Source: Veillonella montpellierensis DSM 17217
GTDB lineage: Bacteria > Bacillota > Negativicutes > Veillonellales > Veillonellaceae
DNA length: 64,000 nt
Reading direction: 5' to 3'
NCBI RefSeq assembly: GCF_000426745.1
Contig: NZ_AUFY01000012.1
Location: 1-64,000, forward strand
A model generated the notes under the pieces. It was given only the letters and a program-made list of their open reading frames with translations, did not search any database and was not told where the DNA came from. Of the stretch, positions 54,805 to 63,937 are shown piece after piece; position 1 is the stretch's first letter, and each line of letters begins with the position of its first letter. A program made the translations under genes and the position numbers.

Positions 54805-55659
54805 ATGAACAATATAAAAACAGCAGCATTAATGGCATTATTATCGGCTTTATTGATGGCTATTGGTCAATATGTAGGCGGCTTACATGGGTTAATGGTG
54901 ATGTTTATTATTTCTATTGGAATGAATGTATTTAGTTATTGGAATAGTGATAAATTAGTGCTTAGAGCTTATAATGCGAGAGAAGTACAAATGTCATCAA
55001 ATCCAGAATTGGTTTCTATTGTGAAACAATTAGCTATGAATGCACATCTTCCTATGCCGAAAGTATATATCATTGATTCTGAAATACCGAATGCTTTTGC
55101 TACTGGTCGTAATCCAGAACATGCGGCAGTAGCTGTTACTACAGGTATTATGAATTTATTAACCCATGATGAAATTGAAGGTGTATTAGCTCATGAGTTA
55201 ACGCATGTACAACATAGAGATACTTTGATTAGTACGATTGCAGCTACGATGGCAGGGGCGATTGCGATGGTTGCCAATGTGTTACAATTTGCCGCTTTAT
55301 TTGGTAGCCGTGACGATGATAGAGAGAGTAATCCTATTGCTCTATTAGGAATGATTATTTTGGCACCTATCGCAGCATCTTTAATACAAATGGCTATATC
55401 TCGCTCTAGAGAATATTTGGCTGATGAAGGTGGCGCTCGTATTAGTGGGAAACCATTATCATTAGCTTCTGCATTAGCTAAAATTGATCATTATGCTAAA
55501 TATGGTGCTCTGCCTCATGCAAGTAATGCGACAGCGCATATGTTTATTGTTAATCCATTAAGTGGGGTTAAAGATTTTGCTAGTAATTTATTTAGTACGC
55601 ATCCTAGTACAGAGGAACGTATTAAACGATTACGCATGTTAGCTTCGACTGTAAAATAG
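54805..55659 (+). CDS. htpX: Zinc metalloprotease HtpX
   Basis: A membrane-bound M48 protease that removes damaged membrane proteins. The 284-residue protein has two N-terminal membrane helices, the zinc site HELTH near residue 130 ([11 protein letters not shown]), two further membrane helices and the third ligand in [18 protein letters not shown] with 4-base spacing supports ATG 54805 rather than the upstream Mets. ndk follows closely. Confidence 0.95.
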   Translation: MNNIKTAALMALLSALLMAIGQYVGGLHGLMVMFIISIGMNVFSYWNSDKLVLRAYNAREVQMSSNPELVSIVKQLAMNAHLPMPKVYIIDSEIPNAFATGRNPEHAAVAVTTGIMNLLTHDEIEGVLAHELTHVQHRDTLISTIAATMAGAIAMVANVLQFAALFGSRDDDRESNPIALLGMIILAPIAASLIQMAISRSREYLADEGGARISGKPLSLASALAKIDHYAKYGALPHASNATAHMFIVNPLSGVKDFASNLFSTHPSTEERIKRLRMLASTVK

Positions 55660-55670
55660 GAGTGGTTATT

Positions 55671-56081
55671 ATGGAACAAACATTAGTGTTGATAAAACCA
55701 GATGGAGTGCGACGTAGATTGTGTGGAGAAATCCTAAATCGCTATGAACGTAAGGGGCTTAGTATTGTGGCGATGCAGTTGATGCAGGTGCCTAGGTCAT
55801 TGGCAGAGGACCATTATGTAGAACATAAGAATAAACCATTCTTTGGTGAGTTAGTTGATTTTATTACCTCTGGACCTGTACTTGCGTTTGTATTATCTGG
55901 CGAGCATGCTATTGCTACAGTACGCACATTAAATGGAGCTACTAATCCACAGGATGCTGTACCTGGTTCTATTCGCGGTGATTATGCATTAACGATGGAT
56001 GCTAATGTAGTACATGCTTCTGATTCAATAGAGGCTGCTACTAGAGAAATAGCACTTTGGTTTCCTAATATTACATTGTAA
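55671..56081 (+). CDS. ndk: Nucleoside diphosphate kinase
   Basis: Ndk equalises nucleoside triphosphate pools through a phosphohistidine. The 136-residue protein has the N-terminal [12 protein letters not shown] and the active-site His in NVVHASDS (usually NxxHGSDS; here Ala replaces Gly), with GSIRGDYAL before it. AGGAG at 55659-55663 supports ATG 55671. Confidence 0.95.
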   Translation: MEQTLVLIKPDGVRRRLCGEILNRYERKGLSIVAMQLMQVPRSLAEDHYVEHKNKPFFGELVDFITSGPVLAFVLSGEHAIATVRTLNGATNPQDAVPGSIRGDYALTMDANVVHASDSIEAATREIALWFPNITL

Positions 56082-56116
56082 TATGTATAGTATTAAATAA
56101 AGGAGATGGATTATAT

Positions 56117-56617
56117 ATGGCAAATGTATATACTAAAACAGGTGACAAAGGTACAACTGGTTTATATACAGGTGAGCGTATTAATAAAGCATCATTACGT
56201 GTAGAAGCATATGGTACAGTTGATGAAGTACAAGCTTTTTTGGGATTAGCAAGAGCGCATGGAACAAATGAAAGTGTCAAAGAGGCTTTGCTACAAGTTG
56301 AAAAAGAATTATGGATGCTTATGGCAGATATTGCTAGCTTACATAAAGAACCTACTATTACAGATGAGTATGTAGTAGAATTAGAAAAAATTATCGATGC
56401 TTTTGATGCACAATTATCTCCTCTTAGTGCATTTGTATTGCCAGGTGAAAGTCAATCATCAGCGTATTTGCATGTGGCCAGAACGATTGTACGTCGTGCA
56501 GAACGCGATTTGTGGGCTTTATTCGGAGAAGAAGGGGCACATGAATCAAATTTAAAATATTTAAATCGACTATCTGACTTATGTTTTATATTAGCGCGGG
56601 TTGAGGAAGAACTATAA
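56117..56617 (+). CDS. Cob(I)alamin adenosyltransferase, PduO type
   Basis: Transfers the adenosyl group of ATP to cob(I)alamin to form coenzyme B12. The 166-residue helical protein has the N-terminal ATP loop VYTKTGDKGTTGLYTGERI and the later RTIVRRAERDLWAL and LKYLNRLSDLCFILAR signatures. AGGAGATGG precedes ATG. It lies about 500 bases before the cobalamin operon and serves the same pathway. Confidence 0.94.
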   Translation: MANVYTKTGDKGTTGLYTGERINKASLRVEAYGTVDEVQAFLGLARAHGTNESVKEALLQVEKELWMLMADIASLHKEPTITDEYVVELEKIIDAFDAQLSPLSAFVLPGESQSSAYLHVARTIVRRAERDLWALFGEEGAHESNLKYLNRLSDLCFILARVEEEL

Positions 56618-56644
56618 TTTTTAGATACGTGGCAAGCGTCATAT

Positions 56645-56687
56645 AAAAAGCTATGTTGCTGGTATATAGGACAACATAGCTTTTTAT
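56645..56687. terminator. Bidirectional terminator
   Basis: AAAAAGCTATGTTG / CAACATAGCTTTTT, a 14-bp perfect stem with a 13-nt loop. A-runs and T-runs on both sides serve the adenosyltransferase gene (plus) and the hypothetical gene at 56745 (minus). Confidence 0.9.
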
Positions 56688-56744
56688 ATATTGTTATAGT
56701 GAGTAGTGTGATACAGTATGAATGTAAAACAACTAGTGAAATGC

Positions 56745-57074
56745 TTAGTGTGGTTTATTTAACATATCTTCAGGACTAGGGTAGAAAAAGAATACGTTGG
56801 GAATTTGATATTGGAATTTTTCTCTCAATAAGGCAGAAAATGTTGTTTCAAAACTAATAATTTCTGAAGAGGACAAGATCGAGTCTTCTACAAGTGCTAA
56901 TAATTGTGCTTCTACTGAGGGCGCATTTTCAGGCAGTAGTTCTTTATCAAGAGGCAGATTTACGATGACACGCACGGTGGCGATATAATTAGTCTCAGGA
57001 TCTTCTACCATAACTCTATATGTATTTTCCCATAAAGTGGCCATTAATTTGATTTTCATATTCATTATTTCCAT
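56745..57074 (-). CDS. Hypothetical protein, 109 residues
   Basis: No family is recognised. The protein is soluble in appearance, with alternating strands in the first half (KLMATLWENTYRVMVEDPE, then YIATVRVIVNLPLD) and an acidic, Leu-rich middle. AAAGGAG with 7-base spacing before the ATG and a terminator after the stop suggest a real gene. It is divergent from cobU (68-bp gap) and could share its control region. No signal peptide or membrane segment is seen. Confidence 0.75.
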   Translation of the reverse strand: MEIMNMKIKLMATLWENTYRVMVEDPETNYIATVRVIVNLPLDKELLPENAPSVEAQLLALVEDSILSSSEIISFETTFSALLREKFQYQIPNVFFFYPSPEDMLNKPH

Positions 57075-57142
57075 AGCAATACTCCTTTATTTATTCTAGT
57101 TACATAATACTGAAATTTACATATATTGTATAGGTGATTTCT

Positions 57143-57718
57143 ATGAATAGTCATATTATATTGTGTTCTGGCGGTGCTAGAAGTGGTAAAAGTGAATTTG
57201 CAGAATCTCTGGCACTTTCACAGAATGGTAGAAAAGGTTATATCGCAACAGGACAAGCCTTTGATGAAGAAATGAAGGATAGAATTTCTAAACATAAAGC
57301 TAGAAGAGGCACTTTATGGAACAATTACGAGATCCCTTTACATATTACAAAATATTGGGATACAGTGAGTGCTGATTGTGATATTATATTGATTGATTGC
57401 TTAACCATGTATACATCTAACTATATTTTTGACTATGGTTCCTTAGAAAATCAAGCTGCTTGCAATGAGGTGGAATCAATTATTATGAAAGAAGTTGATG
57501 CTTTATTGGGGCAGATTAGAAAAGATGGGAAGACAGCAATATTTGTTACAAACGAATTAGGCTTAGGTGTGGTACCAGAAAATAAATTAGCTCGGTATTT
57601 TCGTGATATTGCAGGACGTGTTAATCGGCAAGTGGCAACAGCAGCTGATCAGATGTATTTTACAATTAGTGGCATAACGATAGAATTAAAAGCACAGGAG
57701 GTTACAGTCCATGGCTAA
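57143..57718 (+). CDS. cobU: Adenosylcobinamide kinase / guanylyltransferase CobU
   Basis: CobU phosphorylates adenosylcobinamide and then attaches GMP. The 191-residue protein has the P-loop GGARSGKS near the start, the HKARRG segment with the guanylylated His region, IDCLTMYTSN and FVTNELGLGVVPEN. AGGTGAT 5-7 bases before ATG 57143 sets the start; the frame is open to 57134. It overlaps cbiP by 8 bases, the first gene pair of the late cobalamin operon. Confidence 0.96.
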   Translation: MNSHIILCSGGARSGKSEFAESLALSQNGRKGYIATGQAFDEEMKDRISKHKARRGTLWNNYEIPLHITKYWDTVSADCDIILIDCLTMYTSNYIFDYGSLENQAACNEVESIIMKEVDALLGQIRKDGKTAIFVTNELGLGVVPENKLARYFRDIAGRVNRQVATAADQMYFTISGITIELKAQEVTVHG

Positions 57719-59234
57719 AAAACTTATGTTTCAAGGAACGAGTTCTAATGTAGGAAAAAGTATTTTGTGTACGGCACTTTGTCGTATTTTTTATCGCAAG
57801 GGACTTAAGACAGTTCCTTTTAAAGCTCAAAATATGGCACTCAACTCATATGTAACTAAATGGGGCGATGAAATTGGTCGAGCACAAGTAGCACAAGCTG
57901 AAGCGGCTGGAATTGAACCTATTGTGCAAATGAATCCAGTTTTATTAAAGCCTACAGGCAATCAATCTTCACAAGTCGTATTAATGGGCAAGCCAGTTGG
58001 CGTATTTAGTGCTAAGGAATACCATACACAATACTCATTAACTGCACTTGATAAAGTTAAAGAAAGTTTAGCATTTTTAGATGCTAATTACGATATGATT
58101 GTCATTGAAGGAGCAGGTAGTCCTGCAGAAGTCAATTTGAAAGCAAATGATATTGTTAATATGCGTATTGCAAAAATTACACAGGCCCCTGTTATGCTTA
58201 TTGCTGATATTGATCGTGGTGGTGCGATTGCTTCTATTGTAGGCACGTTAGAATTATTAGAGCCAGAAGAACGCGATTTAGTTAAGGGTATTATTATCAA
58301 TAAATTCCGTGGAGATATTAATTTATTAAAGCCCGCTTTAGATTTTATTGAAACAAAAACAGGCAAAAAGGTAGTAGGTGTAATCCCTGCTATTGATAAT
58401 TTGGATATTGATGAAGAAGATTCAGTAGCTTTAGAGAATAAAAAAGCAGTTGCTAATAATGACATTCAAATTGCTGTATTACAAACGCCAAAAATTTCTA
58501 ATTTTACTGATTTTGATGCATTAAATTATGAACCAGATGTAACAGTTCGATATATTGGACATGGTGATATGATTGGACACCCAGATTTAATTATTCTACC
58601 AGGCTCTAAGAATACATTGGCAGATTTAGATTATTTGCGCACGACTGGATTAGCAGATGAAATTATTAATCTGGTGAAAGCTGGTACGCCTGTCATAGGG
58701 ATTTGTGGCGGTAATCAGATGCTTGGTACTATGTTATATGATCCTGAGCATATGGAAAGTGATATTACTGAAATTGAGGGATTAGGATTATTGCCTACAG
58801 AAACTACTATGAAACACCATAAGACTACGCATCAAGTTAAGTTTGATGTGGATGCATTGACTTTTTTAGGCCATACATATCATGGAAAAGACTTAAAAGG
58901 TTATGAAATCCATATGGGTGATACAGTGATGACGAATGATAGTGCTACACGTTGCTTCTCTATTACATCGCGTAGTGATAAACCTGTAAATGTTATTGAT
59001 GGGTTCATTAGCGGTGATGGCCATGTTATGGGAACTTATATACATGGGATATTTGATAATGATGGTATACGTAGATTTATTATTAATGCCTTACGTATAC
59101 GGAAAAACCTCTTACCGTTAGATGAAGTATTTCACTATTGGGAACATAAAAATAATGCTTACAATCGGTTGGCGGATATAGTGGAAAGTCATATTGATAT
59201 GGACTATATAGAATCATTATTGGAGAATGATTAA
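57711..59234 (+). CDS. cbiP: Adenosylcobyric acid synthase CbiP/CobQ
   Basis: Amidates four carboxyl groups of the corrin ring with glutamine nitrogen. The 507-residue protein has a dethiobiotin-synthetase-like ATPase (GTSSNVGKSILCTALCRIF at 10-28) and a C-terminal glutamine amidotransferase domain with the nucleophilic Cys in GICGGNQMLG and the His in YIHGIFDN. AGGAGG precedes ATG inside the cobU end. Its stop overlaps cbiB by one base (TAATG). Confidence 0.97.
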   Translation: MAKKLMFQGTSSNVGKSILCTALCRIFYRKGLKTVPFKAQNMALNSYVTKWGDEIGRAQVAQAEAAGIEPIVQMNPVLLKPTGNQSSQVVLMGKPVGVFSAKEYHTQYSLTALDKVKESLAFLDANYDMIVIEGAGSPAEVNLKANDIVNMRIAKITQAPVMLIADIDRGGAIASIVGTLELLEPEERDLVKGIIINKFRGDINLLKPALDFIETKTGKKVVGVIPAIDNLDIDEEDSVALENKKAVANNDIQIAVLQTPKISNFTDFDALNYEPDVTVRYIGHGDMIGHPDLIILPGSKNTLADLDYLRTTGLADEIINLVKAGTPVIGICGGNQMLGTMLYDPEHMESDITEIEGLGLLPTETTMKHHKTTHQVKFDVDALTFLGHTYHGKDLKGYEIHMGDTVMTNDSATRCFSITSRSDKPVNVIDGFISGDGHVMGTYIHGIFDNDGIRRFIINALRIRKNLLPLDEVFHYWEHKNNAYNRLADIVESHIDMDYIESLLEND

Positions 59235-60259
59235 TGGCATCTATAGGAGAATTTTTTACGAATATTACAGGGACTACAGCATTTTTATGGTATATGGAAC
59301 ATACCTATTGTTTTATACCAATGTGGGCATTGCTATTAGATGCACTGATAGGAGATCCTAATAGTAAATATCATCCTGTTGTGGGAATTGGAAAAGTTAT
59401 TTCGTTTTATGAAAATTTACTATATATGAGATCTGATACACCTAAGAAAAAAGTAATGTATGGTGGTATTGCAGTATGTATGACATTGCTAACAGTAGTT
59501 ATTATCGCAACTATCCTTATATATATTGCCAGTTTAATTGCAACGTGGGCCTCGTATATTGTTCAAGTTCTATTGGTGTATATATCGATCAGTCCTCGCT
59601 CTTTGGCGGAAGCTGGATATCGTATTGCTACATTACTTAAAAACAATGATATTGAACAAGCGCGGGTTCGTGTTGGATGGATTGTAGGACGTAGGACCGA
59701 TGAACTTGATGAAAGTGAAATTACTCGCGCTACCATTGAGACAATTGCTGAGAATACTGTTGATGGGATCGTATCTCCTTTATTGTTCTTTGCTGTATTT
59801 GGACCTGTAGGCGCTATTTTTTATAGAGCGGCCAATACATTAGACTCTATGATCGGGTATAAAAATGAACGATATATTTTTTTCGGTCGTATAGCAGCAA
59901 AATTTGATGATTTCACTAATTATATTCCAGCACGAATATCTTTTATATTATTAGTGATAGCCGCATACATTTGTGGATTTGACTATAAACAAGCATGGAA
60001 GTTGGGATTAAGAGATGCTCATAAGCATCCAAGTCCTAATGGTGGTTATGCAGAAGCACCTGTTGCAGGGGCATTACATATTCGACTGGGTGGATATAAT
60101 CAGTATTTTGATACAGTTACATTTAGAGAGTATATGGGTGAGGCACAAGAAATTATGCGTGGCATTCATATTTATCGTACTATACGATTAATGTACACGG
60201 CTTCAATATTAGCAGGTATACTTTCAATAATCATTGCATGTGGGGTGGTATCATTATGA
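59234..60259 (+). CDS. cbiB: Adenosylcobinamide-phosphate synthase CbiB
   Basis: A membrane protein that joins aminopropanol phosphate (from CobD) to adenosylcobyric acid. The 341 residues have five or more membrane segments and the conserved WALLLDALIGDPNSKYHPVVG, TIAENTVDGIVSPL, DSMIGYKNERY and HPSPNGGYAEAPVAGAL. The N-terminus is about 25 residues longer than usual before the first motif. The stop overlaps cobS by four bases (ATGA). Confidence 0.95.
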   Translation: MASIGEFFTNITGTTAFLWYMEHTYCFIPMWALLLDALIGDPNSKYHPVVGIGKVISFYENLLYMRSDTPKKKVMYGGIAVCMTLLTVVIIATILIYIASLIATWASYIVQVLLVYISISPRSLAEAGYRIATLLKNNDIEQARVRVGWIVGRRTDELDESEITRATIETIAENTVDGIVSPLLFFAVFGPVGAIFYRAANTLDSMIGYKNERYIFFGRIAAKFDDFTNYIPARISFILLVIAAYICGFDYKQAWKLGLRDAHKHPSPNGGYAEAPVAGALHIRLGGYNQYFDTVTFREYMGEAQEIMRGIHIYRTIRLMYTASILAGILSIIIACGVVSL

Positions 60260-60999
60260 ATTCATTTTTTGTAGGACTACAATTTTTAACACGTCTAAAA
60301 ATTGTGAATCAAACGAATTGGGAAATGCGTGATTTTGGTAAAAGTGTAGTATCTTTTCCATTAGTAGGCTGTATTATTGGTTTATTTACGTATCTTGTGT
60401 ATGTTTTGTTATATAACTATATTCCTCATCAATTATTAATGGTCTTACTCGTCATTTTTGAGTTTCTTTTTACTGGCGGTCTTCATGCTGATGGGTTCAT
60501 GGATACTTGCGACGGCTTGTTTTCCGGAAGAGATAGAGAACGAAAGCTAGAGATTATGAAAGACAGCCGTATTGGATCTAATGGGGTAGTAGGATTTGTT
60601 TTTTTAGTACTATTAAAATGGCAACTGTTGGTGTCTATACCTCACGAATGGATGCTATTAACTTTGATAAGTCTTCCTCTGTTAAGTCGTTATACTATGT
60701 GCTTCAGCATTACTGCGTATCCCTATGCACGTCCACAAGGTATGGGAAAGGCTTTTGCTGAATTTGCCCCTAAATACACATTGCTGTATACAACAGTAAT
60801 GGCGTTTATGCCTGCGTTTTATTTTGGATTAGCTTATGGGATTATGTTTATTAGTGCTATTGCTATTAATATCATATTAAATCGTTATATAGTAAAACAT
60901 TTAGGTGGCACGACAGGGGATACATATGGATTTGTAACAGAACTAACAGAATTACTGTTATTAGTTGTTGTTATTGCTAGTATGACTATAGGCTTATAA
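60256..60999 (+). CDS. cobS: Adenosylcobinamide-GDP ribazoletransferase CobS
   Basis: Membrane enzyme joining adenosylcobinamide-GDP with alpha-ribazole (phosphate), the last assembly step. The 247-residue protein has several hydrophobic helices, the catalytic Asp cluster in GGLHADGFMDTCDGLFSG and KDSRIGSNGVVG, and the C-terminal GGTTGDTYG. ATG 60256 overlaps the cbiB stop and has GGGGTGG upstream; the frame from 60238 is less likely to be used. Confidence 0.95.
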   Translation: MNSFFVGLQFLTRLKIVNQTNWEMRDFGKSVVSFPLVGCIIGLFTYLVYVLLYNYIPHQLLMVLLVIFEFLFTGGLHADGFMDTCDGLFSGRDRERKLEIMKDSRIGSNGVVGFVFLVLLKWQLLVSIPHEWMLLTLISLPLLSRYTMCFSITAYPYARPQGMGKAFAEFAPKYTLLYTTVMAFMPAFYFGLAYGIMFISAIAINIILNRYIVKHLGGTTGDTYGFVTELTELLLLVVVIASMTIGL

Positions 61000-61193
61000 C
61001 AACTTGATAGAATTAGTAGCTTATATTGTATGGATATACATGCTTGATAATACTGATATATTCTTTGATGAATCGAAAAGTATGAAATTCATGCCTTCAA
61101 ACTATTAGCAATGTCTATGAAAACGGCTTATAAAGATAATGTGTAGTTATTTTAATTTCTAGTAATATTATGTATAGAAAAGGAGAGCTAATT

Positions 61194-62072
61194 GTGACCT
61201 ACCATGTGCGGGCACCAGGAACCTGTGGAGAATTCATACAAGGTTCTATGCAAGGGCAATCCTTTTTGGTAACTTGTCCGATTAACAGATATTCATATGC
61301 TATGAGTGATGTGTCATATCCATTAAAACGTTCTATGTGTGCCTTACAACCTAAAGCGTATTTGGCCTATGAAAGAACGCTAGAGTATTTAGAGATACAG
61401 CCGGAACAGTTTTCTCCCATATATGTGCGGTCTGATATTATACAAGGAAAAGGAATGGCATCTAGTAGTGCAGATATCAGCGTTACAGCTATGGCGACAG
61501 CATTGGCATATGGTCGACGTTTATCTATGAAAGAATTGGAAAAGATATGTTTGTCTATTGAGCCTACAGATGCGTCCTTTTATCCTTCCATCATACAATT
61601 TGATTATCAATCAGGTCGGATCTCAAAGTCTTTAGGCGTGTGCCCACCTATGAAAATAGTTATTTTCGATGAAGGGGGTACGATAGATACCGTAGATTTT
61701 AATAAACGCACTGATTTATCTGCATTGATTCGAGAAAAAGAGCCTTTTATAGAAGAAGCCATTAACTATTTTATTCAAGGATTAGAATTACACGATATAT
61801 CATTAATTGGGCAAGCAGCAACAATTAGTGCTTTCGCTAACCAGAGAATATTACATAAACCTCATTTATACATATTTCATGATATCGGAATTCGTTATAA
61901 GAGTGTTGGTACTATTATTGCACATAGTGGTACGATTATGGGACTACTATTTCCTAATGATTATAGTGGTATTGCTGATTGTATTTATGAAATTAAGCAG
62001 AATCTACCCACATTAACGTATATTGACACGGTAGAAACAACATGTGAGGGAATTACATTTGTAAAACGATAG
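61194..62072 (+). CDS. pduX: L-threonine kinase PduX (GHMP kinase)
   Basis: PduX phosphorylates L-threonine, the substrate of CobD. The 292-residue GHMP protein has RAPGTCGEFIQG at the N-terminus (PduX hallmark), the ATP loop GKGMASSSADISVT and a PTDASFYP segment. AAGGAG with 8-base spacing supports GTG 61194, not the ATG at 61170. A 194-bp gap separates it from cobS without a visible terminator. CobD follows. Confidence 0.9.
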   Translation: MTYHVRAPGTCGEFIQGSMQGQSFLVTCPINRYSYAMSDVSYPLKRSMCALQPKAYLAYERTLEYLEIQPEQFSPIYVRSDIIQGKGMASSSADISVTAMATALAYGRRLSMKELEKICLSIEPTDASFYPSIIQFDYQSGRISKSLGVCPPMKIVIFDEGGTIDTVDFNKRTDLSALIREKEPFIEEAINYFIQGLELHDISLIGQAATISAFANQRILHKPHLYIFHDIGIRYKSVGTIIAHSGTIMGLLFPNDYSGIADCIYEIKQNLPTLTYIDTVETTCEGITFVKR

Positions 62073-62163
62073 ATGTATTGACAGCGATTAGCTAGAGTTA
62101 TTACAATAAAATTATTGCTAAGATGATAACGTAGTAGAATATGTGATTTTATTTATAGAAAGG

Positions 62164-62185
62164 AGTCCGATAGGAATATCGGACT
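62164..62185 (+). promoter_or_regulatory. Hairpin between the Shine-Dalgarno site and start codon of cobD
   Basis: AGTCCGATA-GGAA-TATCGGACT is a perfect 9-bp stem with a GNRA-type tetraloop. It begins within the AAAGGAG ribosome site (62159-62165) and ends 8 bases before ATG 62194. Unfolded, the spacing is 28 bases; folded, it drops to about 8. Confidence 0.75.
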
Positions 62186-62193
62186 ATTATTGT

Positions 62194-63315
62194 ATGACAC
62201 AGAAAGTTCATGGCGGTAATATTTATCAATTTGCTAAGAATCATAACATTGCACCACAGGATGTTATTGATTTTAGTGCCAATATTAATCCTCTTGGGGC
62301 TAATAAAAAAGGCGTTGACATGATGAAGTCTCAGATTGATATGATTACCCATTATCCAGATCCAAATCATAAGGAATTACTAGATGTAGCAGCTCAGTAT
62401 TATAAGATAGATCCTTCTATGATTGTAGCTGGCAATGGGGCAGCGGAAATTTTATCTGCTATTTGTCGATTGCCAAACTATACAGGAGTTATGGTGCCAG
62501 CACCAGGTTTTTCTGAATATGAATCTTCGGCTAGTATGGCTCATATGGAAGTAGCACCTATTTATTATAAGTGTAATGAAGATGAGAAAATTTTTGAGGT
62601 TCCCTATACGGCACTTAAGTCATTTGCCGCTAAACTACATGGACAAGACGGAAGAGTCATTCTTTTTTTAGGAAATCCGAATAATCCTGACGGTACTCTA
62701 TTAGATATTGATCAAGTTGATGAGTTAGCTCGTATATATGATTATATTGATAGCTTGTTGGTTATTGATGAATCATTTATTGACTTTACAGATGGAAGCC
62801 ACAGTGTACGGCAATTAGTGAGAAAGCATGATAACTTAATTGTTGTGCATTCGTTAACTAAATTTTTTGCTGTACCAGGGTTGCGAATAGGATTAGCTTT
62901 TGCAAATACTTCATTGACCAGACAAATACAATCATTAATTCCCACATGGTCCGTAAATTCATTAGCACAAGTATATGCTATTGAGGCATTACAAGATATA
63001 TCTTATAGTCAAGCTACGAAGGAATATATTCGACAGGAAAAAGAACGGATGTATGACGCATATAACGCTCTGCCAGGTGTAGTGGCTTATAAGCCTTCTG
63101 TTAATTTTATGTTGATTCATTGGCAACACAAGAAGGTTACCGTAGAAGATTTAAAAACATTCTTAGAAGATCATCAAATATTGATACGTAGTTGTGATAA
63201 TTTTTATGGATTAGGTAATGATTGGTTTAGAATTGCTATTAAATCAGTAGAGCTGAATAATAGATTGTTGATGACAATTAAGGAGTTTATGAATGAATAC
63301 AATTTATTTGGTTAG
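62194..63315 (+). CDS. cobD: L-threonine-O-3-phosphate decarboxylase CobD
   Basis: A PLP enzyme that decarboxylates threonine phosphate to aminopropanol phosphate for CbiB. The 373-residue protein resembles histidinol-phosphate aminotransferases. It shows GGNIYQFA at the start, DFSANINPLG, GNPNNPDGTLL, and the PLP lysine in HSLTKFFAVPGLRIG. The position between pduX and cobC identifies it as CobD. A longer frame reaches GTG 62143, but that leader would be encoded by the SD-hairpin region, so ATG 62194 is preferred. It overlaps cobC by 23 bases. Confidence 0.93.
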   Translation: MTQKVHGGNIYQFAKNHNIAPQDVIDFSANINPLGANKKGVDMMKSQIDMITHYPDPNHKELLDVAAQYYKIDPSMIVAGNGAAEILSAICRLPNYTGVMVPAPGFSEYESSASMAHMEVAPIYYKCNEDEKIFEVPYTALKSFAAKLHGQDGRVILFLGNPNNPDGTLLDIDQVDELARIYDYIDSLLVIDESFIDFTDGSHSVRQLVRKHDNLIVVHSLTKFFAVPGLRIGLAFANTSLTRQIQSLIPTWSVNSLAQVYAIEALQDISYSQATKEYIRQEKERMYDAYNALPGVVAYKPSVNFMLIHWQHKKVTVEDLKTFLEDHQILIRSCDNFYGLGNDWFRIAIKSVELNNRLLMTIKEFMNEYNLFG

Positions 63316-63922
63316 ACATGGGGAAACGGAGTGGAACTATACAGGAAAATATCAAGGACAAACTGATGTACCGTTAAATGAACGAGGTATTTTACAAGCA
63401 CAACAATGTTCTTTGGCAATGAACGAAATTACATTTGATAAAGTGATTTGCAGCGATTTGAGTCGCGCATATATTACAGCTAAAATGATTGTTGGAAGTA
63501 GGAATGTAGACATCGTAAAAGATAAGCGGTTGCGAGAAATTAACTTCGGCGCATGGGAAGCGTTAACATATAAAGAGATTGATGCTAAATGGCCTGGAGC
63601 CATTGAAGAAATGTATCGTCATCCTGAAAGATTACGCATTCAAGGCGGAGAAAGCTTTCAAGATGTGCAAGAACGTGCATGGCAAGCATTAGAAGAAACC
63701 ATTCATACCACTCAGGATGGAGATACTATATTAGTAGTGGCTCATGGAGGAACGAATCGCACTATTATTTGTAAATTACTAAACTTGCCGTTGGATTATT
63801 CTTGGAATTTAAGTCAAGGTAATACTGGTATTAGTCGATTATTTTATTATGGTATGGGTGCAGAGGATCATAATATTTTAAATATGTTAAATGATACTAA
63901 GCACATTGAAAATAAATTGTAG
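63293..63922 (+). CDS. cobC: Histidine phosphatase, probable alpha-ribazole phosphatase CobC
   Basis: The 209-residue protein has the phosphohistidine motif LVRHGETEWN, REINFGAWEALTY and the second His in VVAHGGTNR. It belongs to the phosphoglycerate mutase-like family. Its place directly after cobD indicates alpha-ribazole phosphatase, which removes phosphate from alpha-ribazole or adenosylcobalamin phosphate. AAGGAG 7 bases before ATG 63293 lies within the cobD coding end. Confidence 0.9.
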   Translation: MNTIYLVRHGETEWNYTGKYQGQTDVPLNERGILQAQQCSLAMNEITFDKVICSDLSRAYITAKMIVGSRNVDIVKDKRLREINFGAWEALTYKEIDAKWPGAIEEMYRHPERLRIQGGESFQDVQERAWQALEETIHTTQDGDTILVVAHGGTNRTIICKLLNLPLDYSWNLSQGNTGISRLFYYGMGAEDHNILNMLNDTKHIENKL

Positions 63923-63937
63923 TAGAGAAAGCCTTAT

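Noticed and set aside
57075-57142. Possible cobalamin riboswitch before cobU
   Set aside because: The gap is only 68 bases and contains no B12-box (GCCACTG-like) sequence; the 194-bp gap before pduX also shows none.
62143-62193. Extended N-terminus of CobD from GTG 62143
   Set aside because: The added residues would be encoded by the ribosome site and hairpin, and CobD proteins normally begin close to the GGNIYQFA motif.
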